This document shows, piece by piece, positions 1 to 15,339 of a stretch of 64,000 nt of DNA. Position 1 is the stretch's first letter, and every line of letters starts with the position of its first letter. The stretch is taken from NCBI RefSeq assembly GCF_900289115.1, contig NZ_LT985196.1, forward strand, positions 1,666,062 through 1,730,061, in the 5' to 3' direction. This DNA is from Janibacter massiliensis. Lineage in GTDB: Bacteria; Actinomycetota; Actinomycetes; Actinomycetales; Dermatophilaceae. Made by a program: the position numbers and the translations under genes. Under the pieces are notes generated by a model that ran no database searches, was not told where the DNA came from, and worked only from the letters and a program-made list of their open reading frames with translations.

Positions 1-461
1 CCGACCACCTCCACGACAAGACCGCCGCGACCGTGCTGGTCACCACCCGCCTGAGCGACCTGCAGGACGAGACGACCGCGGTGGCATCCACCCCGACCGG
101 GCACACCCTCACCGCCGGCGAGGCCCGCCGGGTCGCCTGCGGCGCCGGGATCATCCCCGCCGTCCTCGGTGGGGACTCCCAGCCGATCGACCTGGGCCGC
201 CAGAACCGGTTCTTCACCATCACCCAGCGCGCCGCCCTCGCCCTCACCTACGACACCTGCGCCGCACATGGGTGCGACATCCCGTTCGCGTGGACCGAGA
301 CCCACCACCTGCACGCCTGGCGCGACGGCGGACGCACCGACCTGACCAACGCCGTCCCCCTGTGCGGCCACCACCACCGAGCGCTCGACCGCGGCTACAC
401 CCACACGATCCGAAGAGAGGGCAGACGCGTGGTCATCCAGCTCGCACGGCCCCGGACGTAA
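1..461 (+). CDS. HNH endonuclease-domain protein (DUF222/HNH type), C-terminal part
   Basis: The reading frame is already open at base 3, so the 5' part lies outside the window; about 152 residues are visible. The visible part carries a classic HNH nuclease fold: a Cys in CAAHGCD, then THHLHAWRDGG, then NAVPLCGHHHRALDRGY, which supplies the metal-binding and catalytic His residues. Proteins with an N-terminal DUF222 region and this C-terminal HNH are very common and often multicopy in Actinomycetota; their role is unknown, although they are often suspected to belong to mobile DNA. The gene converges on the Fur-family gene and overlaps its 3' end by 29 bp. The family call is firm, the function open. 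Confidence 0.85.
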   Translation, partial: DHLHDKTAATVLVTTRLSDLQDETTAVASTPTGHTLTAGEARRVACGAGIIPAVLGGDSQPIDLGRQNRFFTITQRAALALTYDTCAAHGCDIPFAWTETHHLHAWRDGGRTDLTNAVPLCGHHHRALDRGYTHTIRREGRRVVIQLARPRT

Positions 462-906
462 CGGTTCCACCGGGCATGGACGCCTCGCCCGCCGGGGAGG
501 TCTGCCGGCACCGGGGGCACAGGCCCCACCACGTCACCTCGGCCTCGTCGAGCGCGTACCCGTGCTCGTCCGAAGGGGTCAGGCACGGTCGGTGGTCGAC
601 CGCACAGTCGACGTCCTCGACCGCACCGCACGACCGGCAGGCGACGTGGTGGTGGTTGTCGCCGACGCGCAGCTCATAGCGGGTGGGGGAGCCCGCCGGC
701 TCGATCCGGCGGACGAGTCCGGCCTCCGTCAGCGCGGCGAGCACGTCGTAGACCGCCTGGGTCGAGACCTTCCCGACGGCCGCACGGGTCGCGGCGGCGA
801 CGGTCTCGACGTCCGCGTGCGGGTGCTCGGCAAGAGCGGCGAGGACGCCGAGTCGCGGGGCCGTGACCCGCAGGCCTCGTTCGCGCAGCGCCGTCTTTGC
901 ATTCAT
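433..906 (-). CDS. Fur-family metal-dependent transcriptional repressor
   Basis: A DNA-binding repressor that senses iron, zinc or peroxide through bound metal. The protein begins MNAKTALRERGLRVTAPR and has the Fur winged helix (residues about 1-80, including STQAVYDVLAALTEAGLV), a metal-site HHH followed by a CxxC (ACRSCG) and a second C-terminal CxxC (CPRC), a layout that matches structural-zinc Fur/PerR proteins. I chose the ATG at 906; an in-frame TTG at 924 would add six residues. Length (157 aa) is normal for the family. Many actinobacterial FurA genes sit beside katG or katA, but neither is seen here. The relatively AT-rich stretch 915-950 upstream probably holds its promoter. Confidence 0.85.
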   Translation of the reverse strand: MNAKTALRERGLRVTAPRLGVLAALAEHPHADVETVAAATRAAVGKVSTQAVYDVLAALTEAGLVRRIEPAGSPTRYELRVGDNHHHVACRSCGAVEDVDCAVDHRPCLTPSDEHGYALDEAEVTWWGLCPRCRQTSPAGEASMPGGTVTSGAVRAG

Positions 907-1000
907 GGGGGACCACCGTCCCAACTTTTCTGGAACGAGTCAAGAAACGGCCGGCCGCCGGTGGCGCTGGACGTCCGGACCGCCGGTAGGACCAGCCTCA

Positions 1001-1006
1001 TAGACT
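1001..1006 (+). promoter_or_regulatory. -10 element of a leaderless-type pheS promoter
   Basis: TAGACT lies exactly 7 nt before the pheS ATG at 1014, so transcription should start at or next to the start codon. No Shine-Dalgarno sequence is present between the two. No clear -35 is visible, which is common for actinobacterial promoters. Confidence 0.6.
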
Positions 1007-1013
1007 CGCGGCG

Positions 1014-2108
1014 ATGTCTGCTCCCAACAAGAACCACGACCCGGTCGAGGTCGCCGCGCTCGCCCCCGCCGCGATCGAGGCAGCTGTCGACGACGCGCTC
1101 GCCGCGATCGCGGCTGCCGACTCCCTCGACGAGCTCAAGCGGCTACGCCCTGCCCACCAGGGCGACCGTTCGCCGCTCGCCCTGGCCAACCGCGAGATCG
1201 GCGCGCTGCCGCCGAGCGCGAAGGCCGACGCCGGCAAGCGGGTCGGTCAGGCCCGCGGTCGCGTCGGGCAGGCGTTCGCGGACCGCCAGACGCAGCTGGA
1301 GGCCGAGCGGGACGCACGCATCCTCGTCGAGGAGGCCCAGGACGTCACCGCCCGCGTGGCGCGTCGGCCCGTGGGGCGCCGGCACCCGATCGAGCTGATG
1401 AGCGAGCGGATCGCCGACCTCTTCGTCGGCATGGGCTGGGAGATCGCCGAGGGGCCCGAGGTCGAGGCCGAGTGGTTCAACTTCGACGCCCTCAACTTCG
1501 ACGCGGACCACCCGGCCCGGCAGATGCAGGACACCTTCTACCTCGAGCCCAGCGACGGCGGCCTCGTCATGCGGACCCACACCTCGCCGGTGCAGGCGCG
1601 CGCGATGCTCGAGCGCGGGGTCCCGATCTACATCGCCGCCATCGGACGGGTGTTCCGCACCGACGAGCTCGACGCGACCCACATGCCCGCGTTCCACCAG
1701 GTCGAGGGACTCGCGGTCGACGAGGGGATCACCATGGCCCATCTCAAGGGCACCCTCGACCGGCTCGCCACCGAGCTCTTCGGCGAGGGCATCACGACCC
1801 GCTTGCGCCCCTCCTACTTCCCGTTCACCGAGCCGAGCGCCGAGATGGACCTGCGCTGCTTCGTCTGCCGCGGCGCCGACGCCGACTGCCGCACCTGCAA
1901 GGGCACCGGCTGGATCGAGTGGGGCGGCTGCGGGATGGTCAACCGCAACGTCCTCACGGCCGTCGGCGTCGATGCCGACCGGTACACGGGGTTCGCCTTC
2001 GGCATGGGCATCGACCGCGCGCTGATGTTCCGGACCGGGGTGTCCGACATGCGCGACATGATCGAGGGAGACGTGCGCTTCGACGCGCAGTTCGGGATGG
2101 AGATCTGA
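1014..2108 (+). CDS. pheS: Phenylalanine--tRNA ligase alpha subunit
   Basis: Catalytic subunit of the (alpha beta)2 enzyme that attaches phenylalanine to tRNA-Phe in the cytoplasm. The 364-residue protein has an N-terminal helical tRNA-binding arm (about 1-100), then the class II core: motif 2 around MPAFHQVEGLAVDEG and motif 3 at GFAFGMGIDRALMF near the C-terminus. A CxxC-x6-CxxC cluster (CFVCRGADADCRTC) sits before motif 3, as in other bacterial PheS. The start at 1014 follows a TAGACT box by 7 nt. It overlaps pheT by one base (TGATG), so the two subunits are translated together. The function is secure. Confidence 0.98.
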   Translation: MSAPNKNHDPVEVAALAPAAIEAAVDDALAAIAAADSLDELKRLRPAHQGDRSPLALANREIGALPPSAKADAGKRVGQARGRVGQAFADRQTQLEAERDARILVEEAQDVTARVARRPVGRRHPIELMSERIADLFVGMGWEIAEGPEVEAEWFNFDALNFDADHPARQMQDTFYLEPSDGGLVMRTHTSPVQARAMLERGVPIYIAAIGRVFRTDELDATHMPAFHQVEGLAVDEGITMAHLKGTLDRLATELFGEGITTRLRPSYFPFTEPSAEMDLRCFVCRGADADCRTCKGTGWIEWGGCGMVNRNVLTAVGVDADRYTGFAFGMGIDRALMFRTGVSDMRDMIEGDVRFDAQFGMEI

Positions 2109-4633
2109 TGCGGGTGCCCGTCGAGTGGCTGTCCCAGGACGTCGAGGTCCCGGCGGGGACGACCGGCGAGGAGGTCGCGGCGGCGCTGGTGCGCGTCGGT
2201 CTCGAGGAGGAGGGGCTGCACGGCGGCGGCGTCACCGGCCCCCTCGTCGTCGGTCGGGTCCTCACGCGCGAGCCGGAGCCGCAGAAGAACGGCAAGACGA
2301 TCAACTGGTGCACGGTCGACGTCGGTGGCGCGAACGGCACGGGGGAGCCCCAGGGCATCGTCTGCGGTGCCCACAACTTCGACGTCGGCGACCTCGTCGT
2401 CGTCATCCTCCCCGGTGGGGTGCTGCCCGGGGGGTTCGAGATCTCCGCGCGCAAGACGTACGGCCACGTCTCCGCCGGGATGATCTGCTCGGCCGTGGAG
2501 CTCGGGATCGGCGACGATCACGACGGGATCCTCGTCCTCACGGGCCGGCCGGACGCCGACGAGCTCACCCCGGGGCAGGACGCGATCCCGCTGCTGGGCC
2601 TCGACCGCGAGACGGTCGAGATCAACGTCACCCCGGACCGCGGGTATTGCTTCTCCATGCGCGGCGTCGCGCGCGAGTACTCCCACGCGACCGGTGCCCG
2701 GTTCACCGACCCTGCGGCCGGTCCGGCGGGACGGGCGCCCGCGGCGAACGACGCCGGTCACCCGGTCCGGCTCGAGGACGAGGCCCCGATCCGGGGGCGC
2801 GCCGGCTGCGACCGGTACGTCGCGCGGGTCGTCCGGGGGGTCGACGTCTCCGCACCCACCCCGGCGTGGATGGCGACGCGGCTCACCGAGGCCGGCATGC
2901 GGCCGATCTCCCTGCCCGTCGACGTGACGAACTACGTCATGCTCGCGCTCGGACAGCCGCTGCACGCGTTCGACCTCGGCACCGTCGACGGTCCGATCGT
3001 CGTCCGCCGCGCCCGCGCCGACGAACGGATCACGACCCTCGACGACGTCGAGCGGACCCTCTCCGCCGAAGACCTCGTCATCACGGAGGGCGGGGAGCGG
3101 CCGCTCGCGATCGCCGGGGTCATGGGCGGCGCCGACAGCGAGATCGGCCCGGACACCCGAGACGTCCTCATCGAAGCCGCCCACTTCGACCCCGTGAGCA
3201 TCGCCCGGTCCGCGCGGCGCCACCGGTTGCCGTCCGAGGCATCGCGCCGCTTCGAGCGCGGCGTGGACCCGCAGCTGCCGCCCGCGGCGGCCCAGCTCGC
3301 GGTCGAGCTCCTGACCGAGCACGGCGGCGGTACCGCCGATCCCGGGGTGACCGACGTCGGCACCCCGGCCGCCCCGGCCGTGATCGAGCTGCCGCTCGAC
3401 ATGCCGAGCCGGATCGTCGGGGTCGACTATCCCGCGGCCTCCGTCGAGCGTGTCCTCACGGCCATCGGCGCGACGGTCGAGGACCGCGGTGACGGCAGCC
3501 TCCGGGTGACCCCGCCGACGTGGCGCCCCGACCTCACGACCGGCGAGGACCTCGTCGAGGAGGTCGCCCGGATCGAGGGATACGACGCGATCCCCTCGCT
3601 CCTGCCCACCCCTCCCGGCGGCAGCGGGCTCACGCATCGCCAGCGCGTGCGGCGCATCGTGGCCGACCTCCTCGCCGCCCAGGGCCTGAGCGAGGTGTGG
3701 GCCGCGCCGTTCGTGGGCGACGCCCAGCACGCGGCACTCGGCCTCGACCCGGCAGCCGAGGCGGCCGCCACCGTCCGGGTCGCCAACCCCCTGTCCGCGG
3801 AACAGCCGCTGCTGCGCACCCGGGTCCTGACGACGATGGTCGAGGCCCTGCGCCGGAACATCGCGCGCGGGACGACCGACCTTGGGTTGTTCGAGATCGG
3901 TCTCGTCGTCCAGCTGGACGGGGACCAGCGGCCCGCGCCGACCGTGGATGTCGGCGTGCGGCCCGGGGACGACGTCCTCGCCGCCATCCATTCGGCGGTT
4001 CCGCACCAGCCGCGTCACCTCGGCCTCCTGCTCGCCGGCGACCGTGACCGCGCGGGCTGGTGGGGCCCGGGGCGTCCGGCGGACCTCGGTGACGTCCTCG
4101 AGCTGGTGGACGCGGTGGGGGAGGCGCTGGCGGTCGAGCTCACGGTCAGCGCGGCCGACGCCGCTCCGTTCCACCCGGGGCGGTGCGCCCGGATCGCCCT
4201 TGCCGACGGGACCCTCGTCGGGCACGTCGGTGAGCTCCATCCGAAGGTCACGGCATCGACCGGCCTTCCGGCGCGCACGGTCGGTGGTGAGCTCGACCTC
4301 GACGTCCTCACGACCGCGAGCGGCCAGCCGGTCCGCGCTCGCACGTTGTCGACCCACCCGCCCGCGCGCACCGACGTCGCGCTCGTCGTCGGCGAGGATG
4401 TCGCGGCGGCGGCGGTCGAGGCGGCGCTGCGGCAGGGTGCGGGCGATCTGCTCGAGGACGTCGCCCTCTTCGACGTCTACCGCGGCGACCAGGTCGGCCC
4501 CGGTCAGAAGTCGCTTGCCTACCGCCTCACCTTCCGCGCCGACCGGACCCTGAAGACCGAGGAGGTCAGCGACCTGCGTGACGCGGCGGTCGCCCGGGCC
4601 GCGGCCGCGGTGGGGGCGCAGCAGCGCGCCTGA
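2108..4633 (+). CDS. pheT: Phenylalanine--tRNA ligase beta subunit
   Basis: Second subunit of PheRS, carrying tRNA binding and the editing of mis-charged Tyr-tRNA. The 841-residue protein begins MRVPVEWLSQDVEVP. In order: an EMAP/OB tRNA-binding domain (about 40-150), the B3/B4 editing region (about 210-380), the B5 domain (about 400-475), a catalytic-like module, and the C-terminal ferredoxin-fold anticodon-binding domain (last ~95 residues, including LFDVYRGDQVGPGQKSLAYR). Full length for the family. The ATG overlaps the pheS stop by one base. The 3' end faces the minus-strand membrane gene with only 4 bp between them, and no terminator is visible there. Confidence 0.98.
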   Translation: MRVPVEWLSQDVEVPAGTTGEEVAAALVRVGLEEEGLHGGGVTGPLVVGRVLTREPEPQKNGKTINWCTVDVGGANGTGEPQGIVCGAHNFDVGDLVVVILPGGVLPGGFEISARKTYGHVSAGMICSAVELGIGDDHDGILVLTGRPDADELTPGQDAIPLLGLDRETVEINVTPDRGYCFSMRGVAREYSHATGARFTDPAAGPAGRAPAANDAGHPVRLEDEAPIRGRAGCDRYVARVVRGVDVSAPTPAWMATRLTEAGMRPISLPVDVTNYVMLALGQPLHAFDLGTVDGPIVVRRARADERITTLDDVERTLSAEDLVITEGGERPLAIAGVMGGADSEIGPDTRDVLIEAAHFDPVSIARSARRHRLPSEASRRFERGVDPQLPPAAAQLAVELLTEHGGGTADPGVTDVGTPAAPAVIELPLDMPSRIVGVDYPAASVERVLTAIGATVEDRGDGSLRVTPPTWRPDLTTGEDLVEEVARIEGYDAIPSLLPTPPGGSGLTHRQRVRRIVADLLAAQGLSEVWAAPFVGDAQHAALGLDPAAEAAATVRVANPLSAEQPLLRTRVLTTMVEALRRNIARGTTDLGLFEIGLVVQLDGDQRPAPTVDVGVRPGDDVLAAIHSAVPHQPRHLGLLLAGDRDRAGWWGPGRPADLGDVLELVDAVGEALAVELTVSAADAAPFHPGRCARIALADGTLVGHVGELHPKVTASTGLPARTVGGELDLDVLTTASGQPVRARTLSTHPPARTDVALVVGEDVAAAAVEAALRQGAGDLLEDVALFDVYRGDQVGPGQKSLAYRLTFRADRTLKTEEVSDLRDAAVARAAAAVGAQQRA

Positions 4634-4637
4634 ACGG

Positions 4638-5660
4638 TCAGCGCAGCGCGTGCCGGGTGGCCCGCACCGCGGTGTCGACGACCCCCTCGAGGGGCCCGCG
4701 CGCGAAAGGGCCGGTCGGCACCGCGGTACGCCAGAGGGTGGGCAGCACGAACGCGAGGACCAGGAGCCCGGCGAGGAAGGGCCAGCTGTCGTCGAGCGAC
4801 CCGGGCGGGAGGGTGGACAGGTACCAGACCATCGCGGCGATCTGGACGGCGTACAGCGTGAGGGTCATCGCGCCGACCGCGTCGAGCCGGGCGAGGACCA
4901 CGGCCGGGATGACGGGCGCGCACGCCCGGCAGACGAGGAGCACCGCCAGGGCGAGGCAGGTCGTCAGCGCCGTCTCGGCGTACGTGCCGGAGTACGGCGA
5001 GGCGTCGATGCGGTTCACGTGGCTCAGCACGGCCAGGGTCGCGGCCGACGCCACGAGGACGGACGCGCCGCCGATCTCGAGCATGGGACGGCGCCTCGAC
5101 CGGAGAGCCCGGACCGCGAGCGCGCCGACGAGGCCCCAGAGCACCATCGACGCCACCCGGTACGGGTGGCCGACGACGAGGAGCTCGTACCACCAGCCGG
5201 GCGACCCCAAGGACGTCAACGTCGCCCCATGGGCCCGCGTGAGGGCCGGGGTCGCTACGGCGAGGGCGATGACCAGGGCAGCGAGGGCGCCCGACGGCAG
5301 GCGGGTCAGGGCCGCCAGGATCGCCATCGCGATCCCCAGGGGGACGAGGACGATGACGACCTGGTGGTCGGGAAGATCGAGGAGGACCCCGAGCCCGATG
5401 ACGAGGGCCGCGCGCACGAGGGCCCCGGCGACGTGCGGCAGCGGGCGGGTTCGCGCATCCGACGCGCGCCACGACAGCTCGGCGCCGACGCCCGCGAGCA
5501 TGGCGAACAGCGCCGCCGTGAGCCATTCGGTCGCCTGGAGGGGGACTGCCACCGGTCCGCCGGGGGCGAGGTGCGCGATGAGCATCGACACGACGGCCAC
5601 CGCCCGTGCGAGGTCGACGCCCCGGTCACGGGCGGCAGGTGGGAGGACCTCGATCGTCAC
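4638..5660 (-). CDS. Multi-pass membrane protein, DUF418/DUF1624-like acyltransferase
   Basis: An integral membrane protein of 340 residues with roughly nine or ten hydrophobic helices. The N-terminus (RDRGVDLARAVAVVSMLIAH) resembles the first helix of the DUF1624/acyltransferase-3 superfamily, where a conserved Arg-Gly-Asp-Leu and a His at the helix end are typical. The C-terminal part (GAMTLTLYAVQI) resembles DUF418. Such proteins probably acylate cell-envelope sugars or lipids, but the substrate here cannot be told. The gene converges on pheT and diverges from the arg operon. Membrane nature is clear from the sequence; the family is a fair guess and the reaction is inference. Confidence 0.65.
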   Translation of the reverse strand: MTIEVLPPAARDRGVDLARAVAVVSMLIAHLAPGGPVAVPLQATEWLTAALFAMLAGVGAELSWRASDARTRPLPHVAGALVRAALVIGLGVLLDLPDHQVVIVLVPLGIAMAILAALTRLPSGALAALVIALAVATPALTRAHGATLTSLGSPGWWYELLVVGHPYRVASMVLWGLVGALAVRALRSRRRPMLEIGGASVLVASAATLAVLSHVNRIDASPYSGTYAETALTTCLALAVLLVCRACAPVIPAVVLARLDAVGAMTLTLYAVQIAAMVWYLSTLPPGSLDDSWPFLAGLLVLAFVLPTLWRTAVPTGPFARGPLEGVVDTAVRATRHALR

Positions 5661-5722
5661 CGGGACACGGTAGACCGGGCCGGGACCGCGGGGAGAGCGA
5701 ATCCACGCCGACCCGATCTGTA

Positions 5723-7991
<2,269 letters not shown>

Positions 7992-7995
<4 letters not shown>

Positions 7996-8966
7996 CCAGC
8001 ACACCCGCTCCCACGTCCCCGACCCAGGCCCTTCGGGGCGCCATCGACGCCGCCAACCTGCGGGTGGCCCGCAGCAAGGCGGAGACCCTCATCGAGGCGC
8101 TGCCCTGGCTCGAGGAGTTCCGCGGCGCGCTCGTCGTCGTCAAGTACGGCGGCAACGCGATGACCGACGACTCGCTCAAGGCGGCCTTCGCGCAGGACAT
8201 CGCCTTCCTGAGGTACGCGGGGCTGCGCCCGGTGGTCGTCCACGGCGGCGGGCCTCAGATCGCCGCGATGCTCGGGCGGCTGGGCCTGGAGTCGGAGTTC
8301 CGTGGCGGGCTGCGGGTGACGACACCCGAGGTCATGGACGTCGTCCGGATGGTGCTCACGGGGCAGGTGCAGCGCGAGCTCGTCGGCCTGCTCAACCAGC
8401 ACGGTCCGATCGCCGTCGGCCTCTCGGGGGAGGACGGCGGGCTGTTCGGCGCGGTCCGGCGGGACGTCGTCGTCGAGGGGGTGCGGCACGACGTCGGCCT
8501 CGTCGGGGACGTCGTCGAGGTCGACCCGTCCGCGGTGCAGGACCTCCTCGACGCCGGGCGGGTCCCGGTCGTCTCGACGATCGCGCCGGAGCTCTCGGTC
8601 GGCACCGGCGTCCTCAACGTCAACGCCGACACCGCAGCGGCCGCGCTCGCCGTGGCCCTGGGGGCCCGCAAGCTCGTCGTCCTCACCGACGTCGAGGGGG
8701 TTTACGCCCGCTGGCCGGACCGGGACTCGCTGCTGTCCCGGATGACCGTCGCCGATGCGAAGGATCTCCTCACCCGGGTCGACGCGGGCATGATCCCCAA
8801 GCTCGAGGCCTGCATCCGCGCGGTCGGGTCCGGGGTGCCGCAGGCGCACGTCGTCGACGGCCGGGCCGCGCACTCGATCCTCCTCGAGGTGTTCACCGAC
8901 GAGGGGACGGGCACGATGATCGTTCCGGACACGACGGACGACGGCGCCGAGGAGGGGGCCGAGTGA
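7992..8966 (+). CDS. argB: Acetylglutamate kinase
   Basis: Phosphorylates N-acetylglutamate with ATP; in many organisms this is the step inhibited by arginine. The 324-residue protein shows the amino-acid-kinase signatures VVKYGGNAM (near residue 55), [26 protein letters not shown] and [12 protein letters not shown]. The long N-terminal helix (about residues 10-45) is the feature that builds the arginine-sensitive hexamer in other bacteria, so arginine feedback inhibition is likely; that is inference from the family. It overlaps argJ and argD by 4 nt each. Confidence 0.96.
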
Positions 8967-10185
8967 ACAGCACGGGTACCGACGCGGGTCTCGAGGCGTA
9001 CGAGCAGTCGCTGCTGGGCGTCTTCGGACGGCCTGCGCTCGTCATCGACCACGGCGAGGGGTGCCACCTCGTCGACGTCGACGGGCACCGGTACCTCGAC
9101 CTCATCGGCGGCATCGCCGTGAGCGCGCTGGGGCACGGGCACCCGGCCCTCACCGACGCGATCGCGCGCCAGGCGGCATCGCTCCTGCACGCCTCGAACC
9201 TCGTGACGACCCCCCAGCAGATCGAGCTCGCGCAACGGCTCCTGCGGGTCGCGGGGGCGCCCGAGGGCTCTCGCGTCTTCCTGTGCAACTCCGGCACCGA
9301 GGCGAACGAGGCTGCGATCAAGCTCGCCCGGCGCACGGGCCGGACCGGCATCGTCGCGGCCGAGGGGTCCTTCCACGGCCGCAGCACCGGCGCGCTCGCG
9401 CTCACCCACCGCCCGGCGTACCGGGAGCCGTTCGCCCCGCTCATCCCCGGTGTCACCCACGTGCCCCACGGGGACGTCGACGCACTGGCGGCCGCCGTCG
9501 GACCCGACACCGGTGCCGTCATCCTCGAGGCGATCCAGGGGGAGGCCGGCGTCATCGACCCGGGCGGCGACTACCTCGTGCAGGCCCGGCGGATCACCGC
9601 GGACGCCGGCGCGCTGCTCGTGCTCGACGAGGTCCAGACCGGCGTCGGCCGCACCGGCGACTGGTTCGCCTTCCAGTCGGCGGGGATCGTGCCCGACGCG
9701 ATCACCGTCGCCAAGGGTCTCGGCGGCGGAGTGCCCGTCGGCGGGCTCGTGACGATGGGTGAGGCCGTCTCCGGCCTGCTCACCGTCGGGCAGCACGGGT
9801 CGACCTTCGGCGGGAACCCCCTCGCCTGTGCGGCGGCGATCGCCGTGCTGACGACGATCGAGGGGGACGGTCTCCTGCAGCGTGCGAGCCGCCTCGGGGA
9901 CGCCGTCCGCGCACGGGTCGCCGCGCTCGGCGACGACCGCCTCGTCGAGGTCCGCGGCCGTGGGCTCCTCCTCGGCCTCGAGCTCTCCGCGCCGGTCGCC
10001 CCGGACGTCGTCACCGCCGCCCGGGCCGCCGGGTATCTGGTCAACGCGCCACGGCCGACGACGATCCGGCTCGCCCCGCCGCTCGTCGTCGACGAGGGCG
10101 ACCTTCTCGGGTTCGTCGACCGCCTACCAGACCTCCTCGACGCGGTGTCCTGCCCCCACCCGACCGATCCGAGCGGAGCTGCCCG

Positions 10186-10189
<4 letters not shown>
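8963..10189 (+). CDS. argD: Acetylornithine aminotransferase
   Basis: PLP-dependent class III aminotransferase that converts N-acetylglutamate semialdehyde to N-acetylornithine using glutamate. The 408-residue protein has [13 protein letters not shown] near the N-terminus, the [15 protein letters not shown] signature, and the PLP-binding Lys251 in [16 protein letters not shown]. The start is a GTG overlapping the argB stop (GTGA). Related enzymes also act in lysine (DAP) synthesis, so a dual role is possible but not shown. Confidence 0.95.
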
Positions 10190-13719
<3,530 letters not shown>

Positions 13720-13725
13720 GGGCGC

Positions 13726-13754
13726 GCCCCTCGCACCTCGGGTCGGCGAGGGGC
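13726..13754 (+). terminator. Stem-loop, probable terminator of the arg-mpg operon
   Basis: A perfect 9-bp GC-rich hairpin (GCCCCTCGC and GCGAGGGGC with an 11-nt loop) begins 6 nt after the mpg stop. There is no U-run, as is often the case in Actinomycetota. The rest of the gap to tyrS (13755-13851) shows a likely Shine-Dalgarno (GGGAGG, 13840-13845) and no other recognisable element. Confidence 0.5.
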
Positions 13755-13851
13755 ATCCGACCATCCGAGGGGAGGGTCGACGTCCGGTCGAGCGGGTGAG
13801 GCGTGGCAGGCTTGCCGGGCGGCATCCGCCGCGAGAGACGGGAGGCAGACG

Positions 13852-15111
13852 GTGAGCAGCATCCTCGACGAGCTCCGCTGGCGCGGGGCGATCGCACAGT
13901 CGACGGACGAGGAGGCGCTGCGCGCGGCGTTCGAGGCCGGCCCGGTCACCGTCTACTGCGGGTTCGACCCGACGGCGCCCTCGCTGCACTTCGGGAACTT
14001 CGTCCAGCTCGTCGCGCTCCGGCGGATGCAGCGGGCGGGCCACCGGGTCATCTGTCTCGTCGGCGGGTCCACAGGTCTCATCGGTGACCCCCAGCCGACG
14101 AGCGAGCGCGTGCTGAGGACGAAGGAGCAGACGGCGGAGAACGTCGCCCGGATCAAGGACCTCGTGCGGCCGTTCCTCGACTTCGACGGGGACAACCCCG
14201 CCCTGCTCGTGGACAACCTCGACTGGACCGCCCCGATGTCCGCGCTCGACTTCCTCCGTGACATCGGCAAGCACTTCCGCGTGAACCAGATGCTCCGCAA
14301 GGACGCGGTGGCGGCACGGCTCGGGAGCCAGGAGGGGATCTCCTACACGGAGTTCAGCTACCAGATCCTCCAGGCGCTCGACTACCTGCACCTGTACCGC
14401 GCGCACGGCTGCACCCTGCAGATCGGCGGGTCGGACCAGTGGGGCAACCTCACCGCCGGCGTCGACCTCGTCCACCGGGTCGAGGGCGCGACCGTGCACG
14501 CGATGACCTCGCCCCTGCTGACGGACGCGAACGGGGTCAAGTACGGCAAGAGCGAGGGCAACGCGATCTGGCTGTCGGCGGAGCTGACGAGCCCGTACGC
14601 CTTCCACCAGTACTTCCTCAACGTCGACGACGCGACGGTCGGGACGCTCCTGCGGATCTTCAGCGACCGGTCTCGCGAGGAGATCGAGGACCTCGAGCGC
14701 CAGGTGCGCGAGGAGCCGTTCCGCCGGGGGGCGCAGCGCGCCCTCGCCGACGACGTGACGGCGCTGGTCCACGGCGAGCCGGCGACCGCAGCTGCGCGCG
14801 ACGCGGCGTCCGCCCTCTTCGGGAAGGGCGACATCACCTCGCTCGACGCCGCGACGCTGCGGGATGCGACGGGCGAGCTCCCGGGCGCGGACCTCGCTCC
14901 GGGGACGACGCTGCTCGACGCCCTCGTCGCCTGCGGGCTCGTGGACTCCCGCAAGTCGGCCAAGCGAGCCGTCGACGAGGGCGGCGTCTCGGTCAACGGC
15001 ACGCGGGTGGACGACCCGGCTCGCGTCCTCCGGGAGGAGGACTACCTGCACGGCCAGGTGGCTCTCCTGCGGCGCGGCAAGAAGGCAATGGGCGTGGCTC
15101 GCCACCCGTGA
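13852..15111 (+). CDS. tyrS: Tyrosine--tRNA ligase
   Basis: Class I synthetase charging tRNA-Tyr. The 419-residue protein has the HIGH-like box PSLHFGN (near residue 44), the KMSKS-like box KYGKSEGN (near 227), the tyrosine-pocket motif LQIGGSDQWGN, and a C-terminal S4 RNA-binding domain (about 350-419, TTLLDALVACGLVDSRKSAK). The start is GTG 13852, preceded by GGGAGG. It stands alone between the arg operon and the rRNA operon. I see no T-box leader. Confidence 0.97.
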   Translation: MSSILDELRWRGAIAQSTDEEALRAAFEAGPVTVYCGFDPTAPSLHFGNFVQLVALRRMQRAGHRVICLVGGSTGLIGDPQPTSERVLRTKEQTAENVARIKDLVRPFLDFDGDNPALLVDNLDWTAPMSALDFLRDIGKHFRVNQMLRKDAVAARLGSQEGISYTEFSYQILQALDYLHLYRAHGCTLQIGGSDQWGNLTAGVDLVHRVEGATVHAMTSPLLTDANGVKYGKSEGNAIWLSAELTSPYAFHQYFLNVDDATVGTLLRIFSDRSREEIEDLERQVREEPFRRGAQRALADDVTALVHGEPATAAARDAASALFGKGDITSLDAATLRDATGELPGADLAPGTTLLDALVACGLVDSRKSAKRAVDEGGVSVNGTRVDDPARVLREEDYLHGQVALLRRGKKAMGVARHP

Positions 15112-15185
15112 GTCGCCGAATCCCGTTGTGCCGCAGGCGAGCCCGCCCGCTGCGACGTGCCGCGCGCGCTTCGGCGGGTCCCGAT

Positions 15186-15215
15186 TTGCGCGATCGCCAG
15201 ACCGTGCTCTACTGT
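15186..15215 (+). promoter_or_regulatory. Candidate rrn promoter P1
   Basis: TTGCGC (15186-15191), an 18-nt spacer, then TACTGT (15210-15215). The farthest upstream of three tandem candidates ahead of the rRNA operon, and the weakest -35. Confidence 0.45.
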
Positions 15216-15339
15216 TCTCCGAGTCAGCCCGCGAGGGAGGAACGGACACCACAGCGGTGGCTCTGCGAGTCACACGAAGTAGGCCGGTCCCAGGGCAGAC
15301 CCGACGAGCTCGGAGCGGTTCACACCGAACAGAGTGAGT

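Noticed and set aside
1-461. Mobile element or intron marked by the HNH domain
   Set aside because: No transposase, terminal repeat, intron structure or target-site duplication is visible; DUF222/HNH proteins are common as stand-alone genes.
13755-13851. T-box leader ahead of tyrS
   Set aside because: No T-box consensus, no specifier hairpin and not enough space.
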